From Sabellastarte sp. h YS-2021 (lineage: Eukaryota > Annelida > Polychaeta > Sabellida > Sabellidae), in contig OZ024931.1 of the NCBI GenBank assembly GCA_964017235.1, positions 137,518,033-137,582,032 on the forward strand: DNA of 64,000 bases. Reading direction: 5' to 3'. Under the pieces are notes generated by a model. The model worked only from the letters and a program-made list of their open reading frames with translations. It did no database searches and was not told the DNA's origin. Numbering within the stretch: position 1 is the stretch's first letter; the number at the start of each line of letters is the position of its first letter. The position numbers were made by a program, and so were the translations under genes. This document shows positions 1 through 11,930 of this stretch, in pieces.

Positions 1-527
1 ATACTTGTGAAAACCCAAGAACTCTGATTAAAAAAATATGGTAATTTCTGTTATTATCCGCATGTTGTCTCTGTCATTGTGTCAGGAAAGTTACATGTAA
101 CATTTAGTAGATATATGGTGATTCAATGCACTTTAAGTTGAATGTTTGAGTAATCTACACAAGTGCATTTTTATATAGGCTAAACATGATGAAAACAAAA
201 TTTACAAAATTTTCTTTTGCTTAATATGTAAACCCTCAACTGAAAAATTTAATATTACTTCAATGCAGTTGTCAAACAAAGAGTGTATACGTGATTATTA
301 AAAGTATAAAACAAAGAAGTGATATCAGCATTATGATTAAATTTAGGTAAATCTGATAAAATATTTCCGTAGACCTATTAAGAGTGACAGGCAACATATT
401 TAAAGAGCTTTATATCCATTTTATTGTTTCAGTTTAATACTTTTGAAATATTGAATTTGTCTATTTCTAATAGTGGTTCTTTATTCATTTGAATTATGTG
501 TCATTTGTTTTTATTATATATAAGATT
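1..527 (+). repeat. Intron repeat unit, first copy
   Basis: This AT-rich noncoding stretch recurs in diverged form at about 7,290-7,770 and 8,230-8,770. All three open with ATACTTGTG and keep landmarks in the same order: a CTGCATGT-like block, an ATGATGAAAACA block, a GCATTATGATTAAAT block and an ATTCATTTGAAT-like block. The two downstream copies lie between copies of a short exon, so this is probably the intron part of a tandemly duplicated exon-intron unit whose own exon lies outside the window or was displaced by the LINE that starts at about 530. Confidence 0.6.
464..526 (+). repeat. Left copy of ~60-bp direct repeat flanking the Tx1-like LINE
   Basis: The block starting TTTCTAATAG at 464 is repeated starting at 6,062 with about four differences. 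The two copies sit immediately outside the 3' and 5' ends of the LINE between them. The simplest reading is a target-site duplication, although 60 bp is long for a LINE of this type. Confidence 0.6.
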
Positions 528-580
528 GTTTTATATATCTTTTATTCACCCTTTTTGTACAATATTTATATTTCTCCCTG

Positions 581-605
581 GAAGGGCGAGGTTAGAAAGC
601 CCTTC
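581..605 (-). other. Hairpin in the LINE 3' UTR
   Basis: GAAGGGC at 581-587 and GCCCTTC at 599-605 form a perfect 7-bp stem around an 11-nt loop, about 50 bp inside the LINE 3' end. 3'-terminal stem-loops can serve as reverse-transcriptase recognition sites in some LINEs; that role here is inference. Confidence 0.45.
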
Positions 606-809
606 ATCACGGGCTAACAACAAATCTTCATACACAGTATGAAATACAGTAAGAAGACAAAGATGTTACAAGATAGAAACATTTTGTACTGTTCAGATCA
701 TGTGAATTCAATTTTACATTTTTCCAAGTTCCTCTATCAGTTTATTAAATTTACTATACCATAACATTTTGTGTACAAATTCTGAGAAAATTTTCAAGTA
801 TAAGTTTAA

Positions 810-3800
810 TTATGACAGTGCATTATTCCAAATGTTTATGTACTTAAAACTCTCTTTTGACTCACTGCACTTAACCCACCCAGTAAAAATTGAGTAAACT
901 ACAATGGTAATGATCATATTTTTTGCTTTATTCATGATTGCTGAATATCTTTCATCTAAACCTATCACTAAATGTTTCCATTTTATGCTAACTCTAATAA
1001 CCTGACCCACTTTATTCCATACATCATTGATTTTTTCACACTTGAAAAGTAAGTGTTCCAAAGTTTCTGTCTCATCACAAAATGAACAATCACTTGAGAC
1101 TGATGGTTTCCATTTGTTAAGTATATATCCAAGGTAAATCAAATTATGAAGTAATTTATACTTAAATTCACTTAGTTTTTTACATGGTACAGATTTGACC
1201 ATTCTTGAATAGATGTTTGACCATTCTGATGAATTGTAGGTCTGATTGAATTTTGTTTCCCACACCTTTTCCATGTAATGCCTTGCAGAATTTTTTTTAG
1301 CAAAATTTTGTAAAACATTTTACTTTATTCATTTTTCTAAATCCACCAATTTTTTTCTATCAAAAAAAAGAATCCTTTTTCTGAGATTGCAATTTTTGAT
1401 AAATTTTGAAAGAGAAGTATTAAATTTTGGGGCTTTAGTCATTACCAATTTTTAAAGTGTTAAATATTCCTCCATCCAATGATATTCATAAATACTTCAT
1501 TATTTATAAATGGGCCATTTTCATCGAAAAGGTCCTTTACGAATATAATATTGCTGGAAATTAATTTTTTTTGAAAATAGACACTGATTATTTAATTTGA
1601 AAATGTTGTTTCCCCATATTGAACTTGTTAGGAAATCATAGTCAGTCATCGTAGTTATTGCTTAATATGTTTTACAAGAGAAGTATGACATCCATACATC
1701 TTGATAAAAAGGTGGCATGGATTTCATTACTGGTAAGTCATTGATGTTTTTAATATTCATTCTTAACAATAAATTGAAGTTGACACCTATTGCTTTTGAA
1801 AATGATTCAGCAATTACAGCCCAAAGTGGGTTTTTCATCCATCTATTTATCCATCCTGCCTTAAGAGATTTTATTTTTAATCTTACATCCATAAGATTAA
1901 GTCCCCCATTTTCAACAGGATTTGTAACACAATTGCAATTTATTCTTTTCGTTCCATGCCATATAAAGTGAGAAATCATCTTTTCTTCTTTGACAATAAA
2001 CCCTTTCCGGAACAACTAATAAGATACAATTGTATATTACTTTTGGAAGGCATAAAGTATTTACAATTGTTACTTTAGCAAATATTGTCAAGTTTTGTTT
2101 TTCCCAAAGTTTCAGTATACTTTCCATTTTATGTATTTTAGAATCCCAATTTAATTCTTCACACTTTTCCTTGTCATGTCCTATATAAATTCTGAGACGT
2201 TTAATTGGGCTATCTTTAAATTCTATATTGTTGTACCTATTAATACTACTATGTTCTAAGGGTCCTATCAGTAATCCTTCTGTTTTTTAAAGATTAAGTT
2301 TAGGAAAATATAGATACAGTTTTTAGTGCTTCTTCCAATGATAAGAAATCTTTTAAAAGTAGTGTTGAATCGTATGCATACTGACTGATTTTTAATTCAG
2401 TGTCACCAAAACAAATCCTTTAATGTTTTTATTTTGATCAATATTCAGTGCCAGAATTTCAATACATAATATGAAAAGAATTGCTGATACAGGACACCCC
2501 TGTCTTAACCCTTGTTCTATTTTAATTTGCCTTGATAAATACCCATTATTTTTTACAACTATTTTTGGATCACAATATAGTATTTTAATCCAGTTGATAA
2601 AGTTATCCCCAAAATTAAATTTTTTTAAACACCTGTGCACAAAATCCCAATTAATAGTATCAAAGGCTTTTTCAAAGTCTAAACTTAATAATATACCTGA
2701 AGCTTGAAATTTTTTACAATAATCAATTAAGTCACAAATTACTTTCATGTTACTCCCAATAAATCTTTATTTTATATAGGTAGTTTGAATTTTTGATATT
2801 ATACCATCTATAACCTTTTGCAGTCTAGCAGTCAACACAAAGGCTATAATTTTGTAATTGTAATTTGTCAGGCTTATTGGTCTGTAATTTTTAAGATTAC
2901 CTTTTTTATCTTGTTTATACAATAGTGTAACGACTGCTGTTTTAAGGGAATCGGGCAAATACCCTAGCAGAAATGTATCATTAATCATATTAAAAATGGT
3001 TGTTTAAGAGCAGACCAAAAGTATTTGTAAAATTCAGGTGTTAATCCATCCAAACCAGGTGATTTAGATGTCTTTGGATGCATCGTTGCGGTTTTGATCT
3101 CATCCTGTGTTATAGGTTTATCAAAAAAATTTATCTTTATCTGTCAAATGTTTAGCCACCTTCAGGGAAGACAAATATTGTTCATTGTTTTTGTTGCTGA
3201 TACTTTTGCGCGAAAACAGATTTTCATAATATAAAGCGTTTTCTTTAAAAATTTCATTTTCATTTTGAACAAAATGTCCATCTTTGCATTTAAAAAGCTT
3301 GATTACATAATTGCTCTGTCTCTGCGATTCCAAATTAAGAAAGAATTGGTTACATTTTTCTCCCTTTTCGCACCATTCAGCTTAAGATCTGATAAAACTG
3401 CCACTAGTTTCTTTTTCTAATAACTCATTTAGCTTACTTTTAAGATTTTTTAACTTAAGTAAATTTTGAGAGTAATCATGTAGGGTTAAGTCATTTATTT
3501 GTTCTTGTAGAGCCTGGATTTCTGAGTGTCTAGCTATGGTTTTCTTTGATGCAACATAAATGGTATATTCTTTAATTTTTACCTTTAAGGTTACCCAGAG
3601 GTCTTCACTATTTAGTACTTTAGACAATTCTGAAACTGTCTAATTAATTAATTTTTTAACATTTTCACAATATAATTTATCTGAAATATATTCTGAAATA
3701 AATTTCCAGTAATTCGGTCCCCTTGGACACAGTTTGCAAATTACATTTGTCATAACAAGTTTGTGATCTATCACACTTGTATCGAATGGAACAATATCTT

Positions 3801-4441
3801 TAGAATCATACATGTTAATGTTTTCACTGATGAAAATGTAATCAAGTCTATTTTTAGTTTTGTACTGCTTATCTACAAATGTAAATTTATCACTTGACCT
3901 TGCTGTTGCTTCCCAGCAATCTGTCAGGTTAAAATTTTTAATTAGGTTGAGTAATACCTTTCTGCAGGCATCTCTTAAATGTGTTTTGGGTTCTCTGTCA
4001 TTATCTAACAAAAACAATTGAAATCACCACCAATGATAATTTGAGTAACATTTACTTAATGATATTGTAGCCAATTTTCAACAGCGGTGAAAAATGTTTT
4101 TCTCTCAATTTCAGAATTAGGAGCATATATATTAGTAAGATAATAGACTTCATCATGAATTTTTACATTCAATGGGGGTATTCTACCATCATCGCAACAT
4201 TTAGAGTTCAAAATTTCAACATTTAATTTTTCTTTGAATATAATACAACACCTCTACTGTGAGATGAATCGATAGTTGCATGAACAATACAAGCTTTCCA
4301 TGAGCTATTAAAGGTTGAAGCAAAGTTATTTTTACAATATGTTTCTTGTAAAAAGATATCAAAGTTTAATTTATTAAGCCAATAAAATGTTTTCTTCTGG
4401 TTTAGTGTTCCAAGCTTAAGACTCTTCATGAAATCATTCAC
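810..4441 (-). pseudogene. LINE ORF2: endonuclease, reverse transcriptase, zinc motif (broken)
   Basis: Read right to left. The endonuclease spans about 4,441-3,640: an LQET motif near 4,335 matches the catalytic glutamate box, RLDYIFIS lies near 3,840 and a DHKLV motif near 3,765 stands for the usual SDH box. A linker runs 3,630-3,120. The reverse transcriptase spans about 2,990-2,280, with YRPISLTN near 2,875, LDFEKAFDTINWDF near 2,660 and QGLRQGCPVSAILF near 2,500. The expected YADD box reads YAYDS near 2,370, so the catalytic aspartate pair is altered. A C-terminal CSFC...HLLFKC zinc motif lies near 1,090-1,030. Stops and frameshifts split the ORF into at least eight pieces (breaks near 4,220-4,020, 3,640, 3,340, 3,000, 2,760, 2,390, 2,020 and 1,660). 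No residual activity is expected. Confidence 0.85.
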
Positions 4442-4637
4442 TGAATTTAAATAAATAATAATTTACTTTTAATTTTATCAAAAAAATGGTATTCATTTTA
4501 AAGTCATCACTCTGAGTCACTAGCTGTCATGTATGGATGGTTTCCCTGACTGTGTGACGGTTGCGAGGAGTTTTTGTTTTTTGTATTTCATGGCTTGCCT
4601 TGTTGATGTTTTTCATGAAGTGTTTCACGAAGGTCTA

Positions 4638-5750
4638 TTAATAGTATTCCCATTTGATTTTTCCCAAACCAGTATTTTGTTTTAGTGTGTAAAGTCTTTT
4701 CTTCATTCTTGCCTGATCCCCAGAAGAATTCTCCCTGAACTTCTTCAACAAGTTTATTTGTTTAACTGTCAAGTTTTTTTTTAATTCTGGTACTTGCTTG
4801 CATGTTTCAACTAAAATGTCATACATTACAGATACCTTCTAAGTTTCCCACTTGTGGTCAAAGGGAAGTCGTTTTGCTGTAATCTTGGCTAAGGCAGCTG
4901 TAGGTGCATCTCTGATATTTGCAGCAATTTCAGGGCATCCTTTCTGGATTGCTTGCACATAGTTGTACTCATGCTCTGAGGATTTTGCAACAATTCCATG
5001 ACATTTAATTTCGCAAGGGTAGTGGTTGCCTAACACATCATCTTTTCCCTGAAAAACTGTCACTTTCTTGTGAGCTGTGCTCCTGGATGCATCGCAAGCA
5101 GCATCCCCCTGGTTGTGTCCTGGCATGTGACACATTTTGCAAAGAGAGGGACTAGTGCACTTTGACCTGAAATGTTCTGTTGAGTAGCAATTTGTACAAA
5201 TCATATCCACTTTTTGCACTGGCTGACCTTCATAGAACACCCTTGCCCTATTTGAGCCAATATAAGCTATCCTTTGAATATCTTTGTCAAAAGGTTTGGC
5301 ATAACATATCCTATCCCCTGAGTAACATTCAATTATTTCCTTGGTATCTGGATTTCTGATTTTCCATACTGTATTTGCTTATTCAACACTATTCCCAGGG
5401 ACTGCAAAAAGACCTCAATGCAACTGTTGTCTTTAGACAAAGGTATGTCCTTTATGGTTATTTTGATCACTTTTTTCATCTGGAGAAACAATACCTGACC
5501 TAAATGGGTTTTTATTGAAAATGTCAATTAACTGGTCCCTGATTGTTAGTTTGTTTGTCAATAGTTTAATTCTGCATTCAGTTGATTTGTCATAAATTCT
5601 CCAAAGTCTCCCTATTCTCTGACAACCTAGAATATTTTCTAGGCCTAGTTTATCTTTAACACTAGCATAAACTTCAAATTCATGCAGTGTTTTAAAGTCG
5701 ACAACATCTCGTGCTTTAAAGAACACTGGTGGTACAAAGTTGACAGTCAT
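4638..5750 (-). pseudogene. LINE ORF1: nucleic-acid-binding protein with CCHC knuckles (broken)
   Basis: The reading starts at an ATG near 5,750 (MTVNFVPP). The first 100 or so residues and the following piece (5,527-5,333, with ITIKDIPLS) look like an RRM-type fold. A second part carries two zinc knuckles near 5,195-5,090: CTNC with CX2CX4HX4C spacing, and CKMC with CX2CX4HX6C spacing. A basic tail follows to about 4,638. ORF1 proteins of the L1/Tx1 group coat the element RNA and act as chaperones. At least three frame breaks are visible (near 5,450, 5,335 and 4,830). It lies just upstream of ORF2 on the same strand. Confidence 0.8.
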
Positions 5751-6061
5751 TATTCTCTATCACAAAAGCATTAATTAATCAATTTCCAAGTCTTGTTAAT
5801 AGGCTTAGAAAAAGCAATTTGGTATCCTTTATATAGAATCTGTCAAGGTTTTTTCTTTCAAAAAGTAACCAAGCACATTTTTTTTAATATTATATGCACT
5901 TGTGTGAGTCCTTTTTCAGATAAGTATATCACTGTTATCCTGGGTTTCTTAACTTTAATATTGTCAATAATCCAAAGCACTTCACAGCAATAAATTACTG
6001 CTAAATGTCAAAAACCTCCAGAGCTGAAATACATGTCCTTTTCAACTTGAGGTCATGTGAC

Positions 6062-6120
6062 TTTCTAATAGTTGTTCTTTATTCATTTGAATAATGTGTC
6101 ATTTGTTTTTATTATTTATA
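6062..6120 (+). repeat. Right copy of ~60-bp direct repeat flanking the LINE
   Basis: Partner of the block at 464-526. It ends exactly at the intron 3' end before the exon at 6,124, so the LINE inserted a few bases from a splice acceptor and the duplication restored the intron end. Confidence 0.6.
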
Positions 6121-6123
6121 AAG

Positions 6124-6207
6124 ATGCTTCCTTACTGAATGATGAGCATAATTCTTCCACTGCTGAAGCACATTTGCAAAGTGAAGGACAATCCGGAGAC
6201 CAGCAAG
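6124..6207 (+). CDS. Candidate host exon, 84 nt, copy 1 of a tandem exon array
   Basis: Flanked by an AG acceptor (TATAAAG, 6,117-6,123) and a good donor (CAAG|GTAAAG at 6,208). Open in one frame, it encodes 27 full codons, starting ASLLNDEHNSST and ending GDQQ, with split codons at both ends (phase 1-1, length divisible by 3), so it could be repeated or skipped without a frame change. The peptide is rich in Ser, Glu, Gln and Asp and looks disordered. No family is recognised. Copies at 7,170, 8,110 and 8,778 support a real exon. Without transcript data it could instead be part of an unrecognised repeat. Confidence 0.5.
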
Positions 6208-7169
6208 GTAAAGTCAGAAGAAAAAACTGTCAGAAAGTAATTTGCATAGTGCGGTAATTTAGTTGTTATGCCAACTCAAGAGTTCTAATTATTAGATTGC
6301 AGTCAATTTGTACCAGCATGTGCCTTGGTAGTCTTAACTTTATAAAAATTACATGTAAATTTAAATAATCGTAATAACCAGGGTGAATAGTGTGAAATAT
6401 ATTGTCATCTAAATCCTGTCTCTTTAATTTTTTTCTTGTCCGTTTTTTGACTCATTTGTTTGGGCTAAATGGTCTTTGTCATACCTAATAATACCACTGA
6501 TAATTGTCCACTACAGTTTGTATAAAGGTGGATAAGTGAAATATTTTAACTGGACAATAATGCTTTAATCTAAGTCTTCTGTGTATACAGCTTACTGATA
6601 AAGCAAAAAGAACCAAAATCAGCATTATATCAAACAAGAAACATACAACAAAACCGTTTGATGTCCCATTTTTTTTTACAGTTTTAAAATTTTTGTTCAA
6701 ACCATTTCTTTTTTTCTAATATTACCAGATAAAGACAAACTAAATATGCAATAATTGACATTTCTGCCAGCTCCTTAGTTAATCTAAAAATAAATTTATA
6801 AGCAAGGTACCGCATCTCTGGGGCAGAAAAGTTAATTTTAGTACATTTTATGGAAACTAAGTGTGTTTGTTGCATCTAAATGTTTGAAATCATAACAATA
6901 ATATGTACTTCATCATTCAGACTGTGTGTTCTTACTATAATAGAGCTCCGGGTATCTTTACAAACTATCAGAGATATACAATGAATTATAGGATATTTGT
7001 TGAAGCTGTAGTTCAGAGTCTCAGACAAAACAAGTGATCAATGCTGAAAACCAACACTAAGTAGCTGTGCAGCCTCATAACCTTTTATGCTGAAAGTATA
7101 TTGTTAACTTTACCTACAAACTCGTTATTTATTTGAAAACTTTTCCATTTATCTGTATAATTTCTTAAG

Positions 7170-7253
7170 GTGTCTCTGCACTGACCAAAAAGCATGATTC
7201 CTCCACAGTTGCAGTTGCACTGAAAACTGACATGCCAGGTTCAGAAAAACAAG
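7170..7253 (+). CDS. Candidate host exon, 84 nt, copy 2
   Basis: Exactly 84 nt, in the same phase as copy 1 and preceded by TTCTTAAG. The encoded peptide runs VSALTKKHDSST to GSEKQ and aligns without gaps to copy 1 over 27 residues, sharing the SL/SAL start, an H-D/N-SST core and a Q near the end. The donor reads CAAG|GCATTA, a GC-type or decayed donor, so use of this copy is less certain. Length and frame are conserved although the sequence has diverged, which suggests past selection. Confidence 0.45.
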
Positions 7254-8109
7254 GCATTATTTGAAGTATATAATAGTCAGGATAATAGTAATATATACTT
7301 GTGAAAACTGAAGTACTCCGATCAAAAGATTATTGTACTTTCTGTAATTATCTGCATGTTTTATTCATCATTGTTCATAAAAGTCACATGTAATGGTGAC
7401 TTATTATATTGTGATTGAAAACACTATTGAAAAGTTGAAAGTTTGCCTTATTTAGACAATGCATTTTTTCAATATAAACTAATTATGATGAAAAGATAAC
7501 AAATTTTACAAAAGTTTCTTTTGCATAATCCGTAAACCCTAAATTCAACAATTTAAAATTTCTAAAACACAGTGTGAATATATATGATTTTTTAAAGTGT
7601 ACAAAGAAGCATTGACATGTGCATTATGATTAAATTAAGGTAAATCGGATTAAATATTTCACACAATTATTAAGAGAGACAGACAATATTTTATTGTGTT
7701 TCTGTTTCCTAATGTTGCAATATTGAATTGAAAAATCATTTCAAAATAGCATTGCTTCTCTTGCGTTAGAAAACATTTTTTTACCACATATCTTGCATTT
7801 CATGCAAAAAATGTGTGTTCCTGGCCTCTGACTAAATTTTTTTCATCATACCAGTGACAAGTACTTCATGATTTAGACTGTGCGTTTTTATTATTACAGA
7901 GCTCGTGGTATCTTTATAAAATCCCAGAGGTATACTGTGAATTAATGGCTATTTGTTGAAGCTTATAATTTAAAGTCTCAAATCAATACTGAAAGCACCA
8001 AGTATCTCTGCCACCTTATAACCTTTTATGATAAAGGTATAGTGTAATCTTTACCTACAAACTCATTATTTCTTTGAAAACTTTTACTTTATCTCTATAA
8101 TTTGTTAAG

Positions 8110-8183
8110 GTGTCTCTGAACCAATCAAAAGGCTACAGTTGCAGTAGCTCTGACAATTGAGATGCCAAGTTCAGAAAAACAAG
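8110..8183 (+). pseudogene. Decayed exon copy 3
   Basis: Preceded by TTGTTAAG and followed by CAAG|GTATTA, so the donor is better than in copy 2. It is 74 nt: a 10-nt loss relative to the 84-nt copies shifts the frame and leads to an in-frame stop. Outside the gap it is very close to copy 2 (shared ATGCCA-GTTCAGAAAAAC block), so copies 2 and 3 look like the most recent duplication pair. Confidence 0.5.
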
Positions 8184-8777
8184 GTATTATAGGAAGTATA
8201 TAACAGTCATGATAATTCCTTTCTAAATTAATATATACTTGTGCAAACACAAGAACTCTGACCAAAAGATTTTGGTAGTTTCTGTATATATCTGCATGTG
8301 TTTTGTTTATCATATTTTTATGAAAGTTACATATACCAGTGACCAATTATATGGTGATTCGATTTGTTTAAAGTTAAAAGTTTGCCTTATCTAAACAAAG
8401 ATATATTTTCAATGTAGGTTTAACATGATGAAAACACAACTTATTTTACAAAATTGTCTGCTGCTTAAGATGTACACCCTGAACTCAACAATCTAAAAGT
8501 CTCCCAACACAGTTGCGGAACAATGAGTGTATATTTGATTCTATTTATTAAAAGTTTAAACAATAAAAAGTGATATGAGTATTATGATTAAATTCCTGTA
8601 AATATGTTTAATACTTTAACACATTTATCAGAGGAGACAGGAAATATAATTTAAAACCTTTACATCTATTTTTCATGTGTGTCTGTTTTATACTTTTAAA
8701 TTATTGAATTCATCTATTTTTAAGTATGATTCTTTTCTCATATGAATATTGTGCCATTTGTCTGCAAATTTGTTAAG

Positions 8778-8861
8778 GTGCTCCCTAAATTGACTGAAGA
8801 GCACAATTTATCCACTGATGAAGCACATCTGCAAATTAATAGAAAGACTTTAGACAAAGAA
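8778..8861 (+). pseudogene. Decayed exon copy 4
   Basis: Preceded by TTGTTAAG. Its reading EEHNLSTDEAHLQ matches the EHNSSTAEAHLQ core of copy 1 closely, but only in a frame shifted by one base near the exon start, and the donor GT is lost. It resembles copy 1 more than copies 2 and 3, which hints at an alternating two-exon unit. Confidence 0.45.
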
Positions 8862-9590
8862 TGTATTATCAGCGAAAATAACTATTAGAGACCAGACTTT
8901 ATAGTGGTATATTTAGTTACTAAACTAACTCAAGAATTCTAGTTATTAGATTGCAGTCTTTTCTTTTTACATTTTTTTTTCAGTTTACTTCTTGTATCTC
9001 ATGACATCACCAAGAGTTGGCTATTATATTTTTAGCAGAATATTTTATTTGAATAAGTATATGTCTTACATGTTTGTTCTTGCTGCTAGATTAGTTGTCT
9101 GTGTCTTTCCTGTTATAATGCCAGGTGCATGAATATCGTTGATATATTGAGACAGCATTGCAGCACTTTTAGAGTGAAAGTTAAATTACTGATTGAAAGG
9201 ATGGATGTTGCTACAACTGTTATCCTATTAATCTATGAGCTACACCAGTGGCAACAAGCACTTTATTTCCATTTTTACACCACCTTCAACTCTGCACATA
9301 TAACCTGCTGCATCACTACACTATCAATAACCTCAACCAGAGACTGTTTTCACACTTCTGAGTGAAAAAAATCACAATACTTCTACTTGATTTTCGACTT
9401 CATGTCCCCTCTATCACCTTCCTCCTGTCTTTCTTGAAATGAATTTTTTTTTTAAAAAAACATGTCCAACATTATTTATTTAAATCTCTTCAATTCTTTA
9501 CTTAAATAGAAAGTCTCTTAAATGTGAAGAGACAGTATTTACTAAATTTTCAGCTTAATTCAATCTGAAAAATTCTGAGGCATTCTCCGT
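8862..9590. other. No recognisable feature
   Basis: AT-rich sequence with short chance reading frames only (for example 9,129-9,365, +). No splice-framed exon, repeat end or RNA gene is seen. Confidence 0.5.
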
Positions 9591-11430
9591 TGTCACCTTC
9601 ATCGCAGTCTAGACAGCTTTTCCTGTAAAGTCCCCCAGTCTAACTGTCATGTAATGAATGTCTACAGGGGTGTTTTATCCAAGTGGATTGTCTCTATTTG
9701 GCATGAAACGCATATCAGATTCTGGCAAACAAACATGGCAAAAGAATGACATCTTTGACTAAGTGAACACATTCTTCATTTTGACTTATTTTTTTGATGA
9801 AATAAGAAAAAGCAATTTTGAAAATAACAGAAATCTGATTATATGCTTGCTCATATGCTCTCTACTCAAAAATGGAAGTAAATAGGCTAGTTTGCTGGCA
9901 GACTGATTTTTAAGACCTCAACACAATCATTAAAATCTCTGTCCTGATTTCTTGTATCCAGATCTCTGAAAGGGATAACTCTTTGGCAGTAGTTTCTCCC
10001 TAGCTATCTGTAGTTGCTGTCACATCATGTCTTGCCGTATTTTTCTGTTTTCATAACTTAATGAATAATCCAGTTAAATTTCTAACATTGCAGTGCAATG
10101 GGGACTTCGAATTGTGTCTTCCAACTTTCTGAGATATTTGTTTTAGTAGGCATTACATAATTTTGAATGAATACCTGCACAGCCAACAACTTTTGTCCCA
10201 TAAGACCTTTGCTGATCCATCATTTCCTAAGTTATCCGTAAATGCATAGACATTCAAAATATGAGTCATTATGATGCTTTTTTAATTAAGTCTGCTCCAA
10301 AATACTCCTTGGTGCTAAAATGACAGTCTAACCATTCACCCTTGTGACAATGCGAGTGAACTATATTCCTTTTGCAAGAGCACCCAAGGTAACTTCACTG
10401 GAAACTTTTAGGAAGCATCCAGGATATACAGGATATGATGGTACTACATCATGCACATCCTCTTGTAACCTTGAAAATTGTTTTGTGCTCTTTGACAAAA
10501 TTGAAACCCTTTGCAAAGAAGTTGAGACAGCTCAGTTCCTGCATGATGGCAATCATACTTGTGACGAATTATGGACAACGCATCTGCATTTCCATGTTTT
10601 GAACCAAACCAGTGAACAATCTCTATATCAAATTGAAATAGCTTCTTGATCTATCGGGCAAGTTGTCCTTATATTTCTTTGAAATGCATCAACCAAGCAA
10701 GACTATTATGATTAGTTCTGACCAAGAATATTCAGTCAAATAGGGAATGAAGAAGTTGTTTAGTAAATCAAACAATTGTCAAAGGGTCTTTCCAATAGGA
10801 CAGTGTTTATCTGTAGCTACCGTAACAAATCACTCTTCCATATTTATTCTGTATTTGTAGCAATCTTGTGCCTACAGCATATGGAGATGAGTCAGTGTTT
10901 AAAATAAATAAATTATGACCATCCAGGTACAACAATTATAATGTGATAGTCAATCTCTGCTTGATAGGCTGAATTGCTTAATCATGTTCAGAAGTCCACA
11001 AAAACATTAATATTTTATGGTACCCTATACAAAGAACTAGAGAGTTTAGCAAAGTACTAATATGATCTCTTTGGTAAACGAACAACCCCCCAAAAATTCA
11101 CAGTTATCCTTAAGACAGGCCAATCTTATATTTTCTGTGCATTTCCCAGATTTGGTGCTACCTCTTTTTCATTTACGATTTTTCCTGGAAATTTTACCTA
11201 GGTTTAAATTTTAACCTGTACTTTCTAAACCTGTCTGGCTTTTTCAAGTTTTGAACATGGTTTTCAGATGAATGACCAAGAACAACCACATCATCCAGAT
11301 AAGCTAGTACACTGTTCTAATTTAAACCTCTCAGTACAAATTGAATTATCTGAAATGTGACCAGCACATTACACAAACCAAATCTCAAAAATATTCTAAA
11401 CAAAATTTTCGTCCAATAGGTACTAATTTA
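9590..11430 (-). mobile_element. Ty3/gypsy retrotransposon fossil, pol region
   Basis: Read right to left. A reverse transcriptase core with a YLDD box lies near 11,300-11,285. RNase H blocks follow at about 10,940-10,600, ending with the H-G-ADALS-type motif typical of the gypsy RNase H end. From 10,340 to 9,590 the sequence may continue toward integrase, but nothing is recognised with confidence. It is heavily decayed, with many breaks, and therefore old. No terminal repeats are seen next to it. Family assignment rests on RT and RNase H motifs only. Confidence 0.7.
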
Positions 11431-11572
11431 ATGCATGTCTATCTGTTCCAACCTTTCTACTTATTTTATATTGACTTTCTACAAAATATAATTGAATATT
11501 TGAGACTTTACATTTTCTAAAATAGTAAAACAGTAGAATGATAGTAGGTATTTTGCCATTTTGTTTGTCCGG

Positions 11573-11930
11573 TCTGTATCTCAGAAAGCATAAGCTGTGG
11601 GAATTGAATATTTGGTAGGGACATTGGTCGGGGGTATAGATGTGCAACGTCATAGTGTGACCTTGATTTGATCTTTGGCCTTGTGGTTGTGACCTTGACA
11701 TATAAAATCTTGTCCAGGTTTTATCTTGGGTACTGTAAGATGTAAGAAATTGATACTTGGCAGGGAAGATGGTTGGGGGTTTTGGGTGTGCAACATCATG
11801 GTGTGATTTTGATTTGACCTGTGACTTGTGGTAGTGGCGATGAGTTTTAAAATCTTGTTCAGGCTATTTCTTGGATTCTGTAAGGTGTAGAAAGTTGACA
11901 TTTGATAGAAACATTAGTAAGGTTGAGTAA
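11573..11930. repeat. Degenerate tandem repeat, period about 146 bp
   Basis: TGTGCAAC blocks at 11,641 and 11,787 mark two full units, and a third partial unit starts near 11,875. Each unit carries a TTGATACTTGG-like block, the TGTGCAAC-TCAT block, a GTGACCTTGA-like block and AAAATCTTGT-CAGG. Similar units are common in mollusc intergenic DNA as far as I recall. Frames through it are a by-product of its period. Confidence 0.65.

Larger units (their letters stand above)
530..6061 (-). mobile_element. L1/Tx1-type LINE retrotransposon, nearly full length, decayed
   Basis: A 5.5-kb non-LTR retrotransposon read right to left. It has a 5' leader (about 5,750-6,061), ORF1 with an RNA-binding-like region and two zinc knuckles, ORF2 with an apurinic-type endonuclease, reverse transcriptase and a C-terminal CCHC zinc motif, then an A-rich 3' end. 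The two-ORF layout and domain order fit the L1/Tx1 group. Both ORFs are broken into several frames, so this copy cannot be autonomous. It is flanked by a roughly 60-bp direct repeat and sits at the 3' end of an intron, just upstream of the 84-nt exon at 6,124. Clade assignment is by eye and would need a phylogeny. Confidence 0.85.
6891..8770 (+). repeat. Tandem intron units between the exon copies
   Basis: Two block types alternate. One (6,900-7,165 and 7,850-8,105) shares TACTTCAT, GAGCTC, TATTTGTTGAAGCT and ACCTTTTATG landmarks and leads into exon copies 2 and 3. The other (7,290-7,770 and 8,230-8,770) matches window positions 1-527 and leads on from copies 2 and 3. Exon starts are spaced 1,046, 940 and 668 bp apart. 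The pattern is an old, diverged tandem duplication of exon plus intron. Confidence 0.55.

Noticed and set aside
1717-1971. Plus-strand reading frame of 84 codons
   Set aside because: It is the opposite strand of the LINE reverse transcriptase region and matches nothing.
9129-9365. 78-codon plus-strand frame
   Set aside because: No domain, no splice context and low-complexity content.
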